Below are positions 5,216-11,095 of a DNA stretch of 11,095 nt, piece after piece; the first letter of the stretch is position 1, and every line of letters begins with the position of its first letter. Position numbers and translations under genes: made by a program. The notes beneath the pieces were generated by a model. The model was not told where the DNA came from and made no database searches. It was given only the letters and a program-made list of their open reading frames with translations. This DNA comes from an uncultured Clostridia bacterium (lineage in GTDB: Bacteria; Bacillota; Clostridia; Oscillospirales; Butyricicoccaceae), in the NCBI GenBank assembly GCA_910589115.1, contig CAJUSB010000032.1:1-11095 (forward strand), read 5' to 3'.

Positions 5216-5764
5216 TTACTGGATTGCCTGTACAGCGCCAACTGCTTCGCCCAGGTCGTTAATGACCGTCTCCATACGGGCCTGCAAATCTGCTGAATCA
5301 CCAGCATCCTCACCCTTCATCGTTTTCAGCAGGACATCACAGTATTCGTTGATCAGGTCGGAAAAATCACCACAGCTCTTAGCCAGTGCAGTATGTGCTT
5401 CCTCATAGCCCTCAGCCGGATTGCTGATCGCAGAAAAATCAGTGAACGGCTGTCTGGTTTCGCGAATCTTCTCAACAGAAGCGCTCAGAGCATCCAGATC
5501 CTCTGCATTGGTCAGGCCGTTGGCAATCAGTTCAGCTGAAGCAACCGTGAATTCTTCGGCGGCAGTGTTCAGTCCTTCTACTGCTGCAAGGTAATCATCC
5601 TTGCTCATGGCGGAAGGTGCTGCCGGTTCGGACGTTGCTGCATCAGCAGAAGACCCTGCGCCACTGCCTGTACTGCCGCTGTCCTTGCCGCCGCAGGCCG
5701 CCATGGAAAGCATCATCATTGCCGCGCAAAATGCCGCTAAAATACGCTTTTTCATCAAATTCAT
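5216..5764 (-). CDS. Small helical lipoprotein of unknown function
   Basis: The 182-residue protein has a type II signal peptide: basic MNLMKKR, a hydrophobic core, then the lipobox SMAAC with Cys24 as lipidation site. It should sit on the outer face of the membrane. A Gly/Ser/Ala-rich linker (25-52) leads to a domain predicted to be almost all alpha-helical (53-182), with Ala- and Glu-rich heptad-like stretches and two cysteines at 131 and 142. I do not recognise a named family. The ATG at 5764 is set by GAGGAGAG about 10 nt upstream; the ATG at 5755 would be too far from it. A promoter (5820-5848) and terminator (5170-5191) frame it as a single-gene unit. A broken partial copy lies at 3499-3612. 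Confidence 0.85.
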   Translation of the reverse strand: MNLMKKRILAAFCAAMMMLSMAACGGKDSGSTGSGAGSSADAATSEPAAPSAMSKDDYLAAVEGLNTAAEEFTVASAELIANGLTNAEDLDALSASVEKIRETRQPFTDFSAISNPAEGYEEAHTALAKSCGDFSDLINEYCDVLLKTMKGEDAGDSADLQARMETVINDLGEAVGAVQAIQ

Positions 5765-5819
5765 TGTTTCTACTCTCTCCTCTTGTTAAATATTCCTATC
5801 TAAAATGATAGCTACAAAA

Positions 5820-5848
5820 AGTATAGCACTGTAAACTTTAGGATTCAA
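5820..5848 (-). promoter_or_regulatory. Promoter of the lipoprotein gene
   Basis: On the minus strand, TTGAAT (5843-5848), exactly 17 bp, TATACT (5820-5825). Transcription should start near 5813, giving a leader of about 50 nt. No clear terminator separates the upstream carboxypeptidase gene (ending 5931), so some read-through is possible. Confidence 0.65.
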
Positions 5849-5930
5849 GAGAAAAATAAGCAAAATTGAATTAAAAACATCATGTAATTCAGTCGTTTTG
5901 CACAAATTGCATTTCAAATGTTTTTCGGGT

Positions 5931-7274
5931 TTATCGCCAGTAATCCTCATCATCTGCGTGGCGGTCACTGCGGGAGCTGCGGTTACGCATCATAGCACGA
6001 CGGCGTGCGGCGCGGCGGCGCGTAAACATCATACGGAGCACAACACAGAATGCAAAAAATACAATCAGCACGAAAACCGTCACACGGAAAAGGGTACTCT
6101 GGAAAAAGTTGTCCAGCTTATCCTTATAATACAGCACGTTGGACATCGAAATGCTGTTGAGCGCAATCAAGTCAATTTCACCATAGACCGTATTGCCATA
6201 GGAAATAATTACAGAACCAATTTTCTCATTTGCAGAAATAGGCGCTCTGACGCTTTCAGGAAGGTCGTAGGTGAAGGTCAGGTCGTCCACGTCTAAGTCA
6301 ATGGGCACAACTGCGGTCAAGCCTTCGGCCGTCTTGACAGAAAGTTTATCCGTTTCGGTAGAGAGTGCAACATCTACCGTTGCAATGGTTTTATCCGGTT
6401 CCATCAGCGTCTGGGATGCAAAATTAGAAAATCCCCATTCAAACAGCCGCTTAGTTTCGGTAAAATTAGGCCGCACACCGCCAGTATAATCATCCTTATC
6501 ACAGCCGAGCAGCACGGAAATCAGCATTCCGCCGTTTTTCTCAGCAGCGGAAACCAGACACGCCCCCGCTGGGGTGGTGGTACCAGTCTTAATCCCCTTG
6601 CAATCCTTATAATACCAGGGATCAGCCCGGCGGAGAATCAGCTGGTTCGTTGAAAGCACCTGACGCTCCTTCTGCATATTGGTCTCTTGAAGGGTCTTAA
6701 TCGCAGTACGTACCACCTCGGCAAAGGTTTCATCCTTCATCGCTTCGGATGCAATGCGGTACAAGTCACGGGCCGTCGTATAATGGTTTTCATCATGCAG
6801 GCCGTGCGGGTTTGCAAAGTGTGTGCCAGTACAGCCAAGAACAATGGCCTCCTGGTTCATCATCCAAACAAAATTATCCACCGAACCAGCAACATGACGT
6901 GCAAGCATATTCGCCGCCTCATTGCCAGAGGGCAGCAACAGACAGTAAAGCAAATCATGAATGGTCAGGGTTTCGCCGACCTTGATACCGGCAAGCGTGG
7001 AGCCAGGCTCCAAATCCATATCTTCTTCCAGGCAGGTTTCGGTCTCGTCCAGCTCACAGTATTTGAGTACAAGCAGGGCGGTCATAATCTTGGTAGTAGA
7101 AGCAGGAAAGGCACGCTCATCAGCTGCACGTTCATAAAAGACCTGTCCGGTTTCCGGGTCGGCAAGGATGGAGCTTTTTGCACGGATATTCGGGTCATCC
7201 AGGGCGGCGGCAAAGGGCAGCAGCGTACAAAGGCAAAGACAGAAGGCGGCCAGCCGCCGAAACAAATTTTTCAT
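5931..7274 (-). CDS. D-alanyl-D-alanine carboxypeptidase (DacF/DacA type, S11 family)
   Basis: This 447-residue penicillin-binding protein removes the terminal D-Ala from peptidoglycan stem peptides outside the cell. All three active-site motifs are present: STTK (59-62, catalytic Ser59), SGN (116-118) and KTG (229-231). A signal peptide covers about residues 1-24. The catalytic domain is followed by a beta-rich PBP5 C-terminal-like domain (about 290-380). A transmembrane helix (about 394-417) and an Arg-rich tail (418-433) follow, in place of the amphipathic anchor of Escherichia coli PBP5. The ATG at 7274 opens on MKNLFRR; the in-frame ATG at 7403 lies within the upstream small gene and lacks a signal. 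Its Shine-Dalgarno (GGAGGA) lies inside the last codons of that small gene, whose stop is 4 bp upstream, so translation is probably coupled. DacF versus DacA cannot be settled, hence no symbol. Confidence 0.92.
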   Translation of the reverse strand: MKNLFRRLAAFCLCLCTLLPFAAALDDPNIRAKSSILADPETGQVFYERAADERAFPASTTKIMTALLVLKYCELDETETCLEEDMDLEPGSTLAGIKVGETLTIHDLLYCLLLPSGNEAANMLARHVAGSVDNFVWMMNQEAIVLGCTGTHFANPHGLHDENHYTTARDLYRIASEAMKDETFAEVVRTAIKTLQETNMQKERQVLSTNQLILRRADPWYYKDCKGIKTGTTTPAGACLVSAAEKNGGMLISVLLGCDKDDYTGGVRPNFTETKRLFEWGFSNFASQTLMEPDKTIATVDVALSTETDKLSVKTAEGLTAVVPIDLDVDDLTFTYDLPESVRAPISANEKIGSVIISYGNTVYGEIDLIALNSISMSNVLYYKDKLDNFFQSTLFRVTVFVLIVFFAFCVVLRMMFTRRRAARRRAMMRNRSSRSDRHADDEDYWR

Positions 7275-7278
7275 GGTA

Positions 7279-7521
7279 TCAATTGTCCTCCAGAGAAAAA
7301 TCAGCATCGGTGAAACTGCCGCGCAGTACAGCAGGCTTAGGCGGTACGCGCCGCAAAGGATCATAACGGAACGAGCGGCAAGCGCTGCCGCAGGGGACAA
7401 CACCGCGCTTGCGGCAGGTCATCTGCGTATCATCCAGCGGAGAGGCATGGATGCAATATGCACAGTGCGGCTCAATCCCCGCGCGAAAAAGCGGGTTTTT
7501 ACGTCGGAAGAATTGGAACAT
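7279..7521 (-). CDS. Small cysteine-motif protein, function unknown
   Basis: An 80-residue protein with cysteines at 20, 23, 36, 44 and 48. The CxxC (HCAYCIHA) and later CxxxC (CGSAC) spacing could bind zinc or an iron-sulfur cluster. After the cysteine part comes RSFRYDPLRRVP (49-60) and an acidic end, FTDADFSLEDN. The layout agrees with a short conserved protein of Clostridia often met next to carboxypeptidase genes; that recollection is from memory and the function is unknown to me. The ATG at 7521 has AAGGAG 8 nt upstream. It is first in an operon with the carboxypeptidase, 4 bp apart, with a promoter at 7596-7604. It has no signal peptide or membrane segment, so it is probably cytosolic. 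Confidence 0.75.
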   Translation of the reverse strand: MFQFFRRKNPLFRAGIEPHCAYCIHASPLDDTQMTCRKRGVVPCGSACRSFRYDPLRRVPPKPAVLRGSFTDADFSLEDN

Positions 7522-7546
7522 CTGAGGGTCTCCTTTTTTATCAAGA

Positions 7547-7563
7547 GCTTTCCCGGGGAAAGC
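7547..7563. promoter_or_regulatory. Palindrome in the leader of the carboxypeptidase operon
   Basis: GCTTTCCC (7547-7554), a central G, then GGGAAAGC (7556-7563): a perfect 8-bp inverted repeat 26 bp upstream of the small cysteine-protein start codon and inside its transcript. It could be a repressor operator or an RNA hairpin. The core matches the palindrome at 7797-7812. Confidence 0.55.
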
Positions 7564-7595
7564 ATCATTATTTTGAGGATGCAGGGTTCTCCTTC

Positions 7596-7604
7596 ATTAT
7601 AACA
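7596..7604 (-). promoter_or_regulatory. Extended -10 promoter of the carboxypeptidase operon
   Basis: The minus strand reads TGTTATAAT, a perfect extended -10 (TGnTATAAT). No good -35 lies 17 bp upstream, as is common for extended -10 promoters. The start near 7589 gives a leader of about 68 nt that includes the palindrome at 7547-7563. Confidence 0.7.
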
Positions 7605-7796
7605 CAGCAAAGGGCAGAAGAAAAGCCAAAATCAAAAAAGCGAAGCAAATGCAGAATGCACGGCTGACGGGCTTTCAGGAAAGGGCCTCCCCTCCCGGTG
7701 GTATCGGTACAAAACCCTCCACCCAGATTGGGGTTTCTTGTCAATTCCACTAAAAACAGGCCGTTTTTTTGGTCATAAGTGTTTCAGGTTTGTTAC
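7605..7796. other. Intergenic stretch between divergent envelope genes
   Basis: No gene is seen. The stretch has a weak stem AAACCC/GGGTTT (7712-7736, long loop) and an A/T-rich hairpin AAAAAC/GTTTTT (7752-7768) ending in a T-run, which could be a weak terminator. Nothing in it is well supported. Confidence 0.4.
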
Positions 7797-7812
7797 AATT
7801 CCCCGGGGAATT
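7797..7812. promoter_or_regulatory. Perfect 16-bp palindrome upstream of the SLH gene promoter
   Basis: AATTCCCCGGGGAATT is fully self-complementary with no spacer. It ends 21 bp before the -35 box of the SLH promoter, a position suited to an activator or repressor dimer. It shares the TTCCCCGGG core with the palindrome at 7547-7563 in the divergent operon. Confidence 0.6.
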
Positions 7813-7833
7813 ATTAACTTTTCATAAAGCCTC

Positions 7834-7862
7834 TTGCATTTCCGGAAAATATCGCATATAAT
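7834..7862 (+). promoter_or_regulatory. Promoter of the SLH surface protein gene
   Basis: TTGCAT (7834-7839), exactly 17 bp, TATAAT (7857-7862). Transcription should start near 7869, leaving a leader of about 64 nt. The Shine-Dalgarno AAGGAGG (7919-7925) is near perfect, 7 nt before the ATG at 7933, as expected for an abundantly made surface protein. Confidence 0.85.
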
Positions 7863-7932
7863 AGAGACTATATCGGGCACGACTGCCCCACAAACCTTTT
7901 TCATCGGAAATCAGTTACAAGGAGGGAGTACC

Positions 7933-10900
7933 ATGAAAAAGAAACAACTTGTTTGCAGCGCGTTGGCAGCGGCTATGATGCTGTCAACGGCTGCACCGGG
8001 GGCGAGCGCCGCGCGCTTCTCCGACTCCAATGGACACTGGGGGGAATCTTCCATTGACCGCTGGAGCAATTCGGGCGTCATCGTAGGCACCGACAGCGCG
8101 TTCAACCCCAACGGAGCAATTACCCGCGGCGAAATGGCCACCATTTTGTCAGAAATGCTCGGACTTGAGCAGCGGGCCAACAACACCTATCCCGACCTCA
8201 ACGGCGGCTGGTACACCGACGCCATGCTGAAATGCGCCGCAGCCGGAATCATGACCGGCGACGACCATGGACAGATGCGTCCCTATGACAACGTAACCGG
8301 CGCAGAAATTGCCGTCATCCTCACGAAGTCCCTCGACCTGGCCAGCAGCCGCGCGAATTATCCAACGACGCGCACCGGCTATGTCAAGCCCTGGGCACAG
8401 AGTTATGTGGATGCGATTGCATCCCGCGGAATCGCAGTCGGCAACGACGGTACGACCTTTGAGCCTATGCAGGACGCCAGCCGGGCAGCGTTCGTCACTA
8501 TGCTTGACCGTGCGGTCGATACTTATATTTCCAGCCCCGGCACATATACTGCGACCGGCCTGACGATTGTCAATACCGATGGCACCGTTACCCTGAAGGG
8601 CAGCCCCACCAGCATTGATATTACACAGAGCAGCACCGGCGGCACGGTAAAGCTCGACCATACAAACGTCAGCGGCACCATTAAGCTGCAAGGCAGCCGC
8701 GTGCGCCTGACGGCCAGCCACGCTACGATTGACGGCGATCTCCAGGTCAGCGGCAACGGCAGTACGATTTCGCTTGACGGTTCCACCAATGCAGGCGTTG
8801 TACAGCTGAGCAGCAGCGCAAATTCTTCCACAATCACTGTGGGAAGCGATGCACGTGCGGGCTCGATCATGAGTGACGCGTCCTCAACTACGGTAAACGT
8901 TTCCGGCACCGTCAACAACATCCAGTTTGACCGCAATGCTGCATCCTCAAGCGTCAGTGTACGCAATGGCGCAAGAGTTGAAAATCTGACATCCAATGCA
9001 AATGATGTGACAGCCAGCGGCTCCGGCACGCTGCGCCGCGCAGATATTTACGGCACCAACAACCGCGTGACTACCCCGAATACTGTCGTTAGCCGCGCAA
9101 GCAATACCACCAGCAGCACGGCAAGAAACCGTACCTATGCAAACCCGCGCCGGAGAAGCTCCTCTGACCGGTATGATGTGGATTTCTATTATAATGACGG
9201 CTCCCACAGCATTTTTGCGTCTGAGCGCGTCTACAGCGGCGACCGTGTATCCAATCCCGGCGAACCCACCCGCAGCGGCTATGTCTTCGACAAGTGGCGC
9301 TATGAGCGCTATTATTATGGTTATGACCGTTATGATTATGACTATGATTACTGCTATGACTGGGATTATGACTGGGATGACTGGTATAAGAGCAGCGATT
9401 GGAAATGGGATTCCGGCGAGGAAGCCTACTATAACCGTACCGCTGACCTGTATTATGACGATGACGGCGATTACTATTTCACCATCGTCCGTGGCTACCG
9501 CAGCCGCCTGAGCAAGAGTGAAGTGCGCAGCCGCTACGGCAAATACTACAACTGGGGCTACTGGTACGACAGCAGCGACTGGAAGTGGAGTTCCAAGTGG
9601 GATGCCTACTATAACAGCGATGCTGACCTCTACTATGACGATGATGACGACCAGTATTTCATCGTGGTATCCGGCAGACGCCGCAATCTGTCCTCCAGCG
9701 AGGTACATGACCGTTACGGCAAGTATTACTATGGTGATTCCTGGTACGATCGGGACGATTGGTCCTGGAGTTCCAGCTGGGATGCTTATTACAACAGCAT
9801 CGCGAAAATCTACTATGATGATGATAAGGATTACTTCTTTACTACATCGGGCGGCAGCCGCGTGCGCCTGACCGACAGCGAGGCCCGCAGCAGACTCAAC
9901 CGCTACTATAACGGCTATTATGATGACCGGTATTACGACCGCTACTATTATAATTACCGCAAGGGCGAGACGTTCAGCTTCAGCGACCGTATCTACGGTG
10001 ATGTTGACCTGTATGCTCAGTGGACGGAATGCACCGATACCAGCAGCGCTGCTGACCTCGGAAGCGAGATGTTCTGGAAGAATGCAAAGTCGATCGTTGC
10101 ACTGCGTGATTCTATCACGGTTCAGTCACTGGCTGTGCCCAGCGGCAAGAAGCTGTATCTGCCCGCCGGCATAACGCTGAATGTGGTTGACGGAAGCTAT
10201 ACCGGTACTGTCTATGGACCGGGCCGGATCAACAGTAACAGCACTTCTACCCCGACCCCGACACCGGGTGATGATTTCACTTCGCAACTGCCGAGCACAA
10301 GCGAGAATAAGACCTTCACAGCAAAGGTAAACGGTACGACATATACTGTAACCTTTAAGCAGAATTATACTGTGAATGATAGCGAGGCGACTAGCGACCT
10401 GCAAAAGTTGGCAGAGGATATTCTGGCTGCTGTTCCGGAAGGATACTCGCTTACTGTAAATGATAGGCCCTGCTCCAATAAAGATGATATTTTGACTGCG
10501 ATTGGTGCGTCTTATGCCGTACCTGAGTCACGGACTGTAGCTACGCTTAATGATTCATTGCAGAAGAGCGTTAAAATGGTTCTGACGGCCACGGATAAGC
10601 CGACATTGACTTATAATTTGAATTTCGTTGTTCCGTCTACTCCGTCTGATTCCGTTGTAGAGGATGAGGCTGTAGCTGCATTTGAGGCTGCACTTCCTGC
10701 GGAGAGCGTAACAGTTGAAGGGTTCAAGACTGCATTGAGCGCTGCATTGACGGCGGTTAAGGGTTCTGATGTAAAAATTCAGGTGAATGGCGTTGCAATC
10801 AGCAGCGTAAGTGACGTTAATCCGGAAGCTGGCAGTACGGCAACTGTTAAGATTGGCAATACTACAAAGCATGTAACGATTGCGGCAGATGAGAATAACG

Positions 10901-11095
10901 GCGACGGCGGCAACACCGGCGACGGCGGCAATACCGGCGACGGCGGCAATACCGGCGATGGCGGCAACACCGGCGATGGCGGCAACACCGGCGACGGCGG
11001 CAACACCGGCGACGGCGGCAACACCGGCGACGGCGGCAATACCGGCGATGGCGGCAACACCGGCGACGGCGGCAACACCGGCGACGGCGGCAACA
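7933..11095 (+). CDS. Large SLH-domain surface protein with split InlB-type repeat (3' end outside window)
   Basis: One uninterrupted frame runs from ATG 7933 to the window edge, at least 1054 residues, without a stop. Parts in order: signal peptide (1-26, APGASA); three SLH domains (about 27-78, 85-136 and 148-197), with ITRGE and VTGAE in the first two and the weaker ASRAA in the third; a Ser/Thr/Asn-rich region of short repeated strands (about 204-395) that looks like a beta-solenoid; and an InlB/Flg_new-type beginning (415-456, GDRVSNPGEPTRSGYVFDKW). Next comes a Tyr/Asp/Trp-rich insert with three 60-residue repeats (485-664), then the end of the InlB-type fold (DVDLYAQW, 690-697). A TPTPTP linker (773-778), two mixed alpha/beta segments (782-989) and Gly-Asp-Gly-Gly-Asn-Thr repeats (990 on) follow. 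SLH domains in known cases bind secondary cell-wall polymers, so the protein should coat the cell surface. The ligand or function of the rest is unknown. It is divergent from the carboxypeptidase operon. Confidence 0.93.
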   Translation, partial: MKKKQLVCSALAAAMMLSTAAPGASAARFSDSNGHWGESSIDRWSNSGVIVGTDSAFNPNGAITRGEMATILSEMLGLEQRANNTYPDLNGGWYTDAMLKCAAAGIMTGDDHGQMRPYDNVTGAEIAVILTKSLDLASSRANYPTTRTGYVKPWAQSYVDAIASRGIAVGNDGTTFEPMQDASRAAFVTMLDRAVDTYISSPGTYTATGLTIVNTDGTVTLKGSPTSIDITQSSTGGTVKLDHTNVSGTIKLQGSRVRLTASHATIDGDLQVSGNGSTISLDGSTNAGVVQLSSSANSSTITVGSDARAGSIMSDASSTTVNVSGTVNNIQFDRNAASSSVSVRNGARVENLTSNANDVTASGSGTLRRADIYGTNNRVTTPNTVVSRASNTTSSTARNRTYANPRRRSSSDRYDVDFYYNDGSHSIFASERVYSGDRVSNPGEPTRSGYVFDKWRYERYYYGYDRYDYDYDYCYDWDYDWDDWYKSSDWKWDSGEEAYYNRTADLYYDDDGDYYFTIVRGYRSRLSKSEVRSRYGKYYNWGYWYDSSDWKWSSKWDAYYNSDADLYYDDDDDQYFIVVSGRRRNLSSSEVHDRYGKYYYGDSWYDRDDWSWSSSWDAYYNSIAKIYYDDDKDYFFTTSGGSRVRLTDSEARSRLNRYYNGYYDDRYYDRYYYNYRKGETFSFSDRIYGDVDLYAQWTECTDTSSAADLGSEMFWKNAKSIVALRDSITVQSLAVPSGKKLYLPAGITLNVVDGSYTGTVYGPGRINSNSTSTPTPTPGDDFTSQLPSTSENKTFTAKVNGTTYTVTFKQNYTVNDSEATSDLQKLAEDILAAVPEGYSLTVNDRPCSNKDDILTAIGASYAVPESRTVATLNDSLQKSVKMVLTATDKPTLTYNLNFVVPSTPSDSVVEDEAVAAFEAALPAESVTVEGFKTALSAALTAVKGSDVKIQVNGVAISSVSDVNPEAGSTATVKIGNTTKHVTIAADENNGDGGNTGDGGNTGDGGNTGDGGNTGDGGNTGDGGNTGDGGNTGDGGNTGDGGNTGDGGNTGDGGN
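9385..9924 (+). repeat. Three 180-bp (60-residue) tandem repeats in the SLH protein
   Basis: Units at 9385-9564, 9565-9744 and 9745-9924 have exactly equal length. Shared features: DW(K/S)W near position 5, AYYN at 14-17, YYDDD at 23-27, a Gly/Arg-rich turn, SE(V/A)xxR at 45-50 and an aromatic end. The DNA has diverged more than the protein pattern, so the units are old and kept by selection. Alternating Asp and Tyr/Trp suggests calcium or carbohydrate binding, which is inference only. Confidence 0.9.
10900..11095 (+). repeat. 18-bp tandem repeats coding Gly-Asp-Gly-Gly-Asn-Thr
   Basis: At least ten full units plus a partial one run into the window edge. They differ only at third positions (GAC/GAT, AAC/AAT), so the array is young and likely to vary in copy number by slippage or recombination. 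The product would be a flexible, acidic, glycine-rich linker between the SLH-anchored part and a domain beyond the window. The true length may be misassembled in short-read data. Confidence 0.92.

Noticed and set aside
6687..7313. 208-codon plus-strand frame opposite the carboxypeptidase gene
   Set aside because: It is antisense to a gene with full active-site motifs, and shows no domain or start signal.
7275..7403. Extension of the carboxypeptidase to an ATG at 7403
   Set aside because: It lies inside the small cysteine-protein gene in another frame, and the signal peptide begins properly at 7274.
8149..9708. Long minus-strand frames opposite the SLH gene, rich in Val, Ile and Ala
   Set aside because: They are mirror images of the GC-ending codons and Asp/Tyr repeats of the SLH gene; no ribosome binding sites or recognisable domains.
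10779..11093. Minus-strand frame with Pro-Pro-Ser-Pro-Val-Leu repeats
   Set aside because: It is the antisense reading of the GDGGNT repeat array.

Overview
The window looks like chromosomal DNA of a low-to-medium GC Gram-positive anaerobe of the class Clostridia, most likely Oscillospiraceae (the Faecalibacterium/Subdoligranulum/Gemmiger side). The support is indirect: consensus sigma-A type promoters, strong AGGAGG-type ribosome binding sites, MnmM (YtqB) and PsiE-like proteins, a sporulator-type D-Ala-D-Ala carboxypeptidase with a C-terminal membrane anchor, an S-layer-homology (SLH) surface protein, and GC-rich intergenic hairpin repeats. The genus cannot be fixed from sequence alone.

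Layout. Positions 1-1022 hold a plus-strand PHP-family phosphoesterase behind a perfect TTGACA-17-TATAAT promoter. It converges on a minus-strand pair (PsiE-like membrane protein, then the tRNA-modifying methyltransferase MnmM). The gap between them is filled by a composite of GC-rich hairpins and a 62-bp tandem repeat. Positions 2560-3400 hold a minus-strand gene for a small exported protein with a leader of about 310 nt. On the opposite strand of that leader lie a plausible promoter and two hairpin/T-tract terminators, which would define an antisense RNA of about 160 nt. Positions 3330-5165 form an AT-rich island around an unrecognised exported acidic protein. The island is bounded on one side by a broken copy of a lipoprotein gene with its terminator, and on the other by the intact lipoprotein gene with the matching terminator. 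Positions 5931-7521 hold a two-gene minus-strand operon: a small cysteine-motif protein and a DacF/DacA-type carboxypeptidase. Diverging from it, at 7933 and running off the right edge, is a very large SLH protein gene. It has three N-terminal SLH domains, a serine/threonine-rich probable beta-solenoid, and an InlB/Flg_new-type repeat apparently split by three exact-period 60-residue Tyr/Trp/Asp-rich repeats. At least ten Gly-Asp-Gly-Gly-Asn-Thr hexapeptides follow.

The theme of the right two thirds is the cell envelope: lipoprotein, exported proteins, peptidoglycan carboxypeptidase and an SLH surface protein. The divergent carboxypeptidase operon and SLH gene each carry a near-identical TTCCCC/GGGGAA palindrome, so joint control is possible. 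No RNA gene of a known family, CRISPR array, insertion sequence or complete mobile element was recognised. The best candidates for something undescribed are the antisense RNA locus at 3118-3317 and the split repeat domain of the SLH protein.
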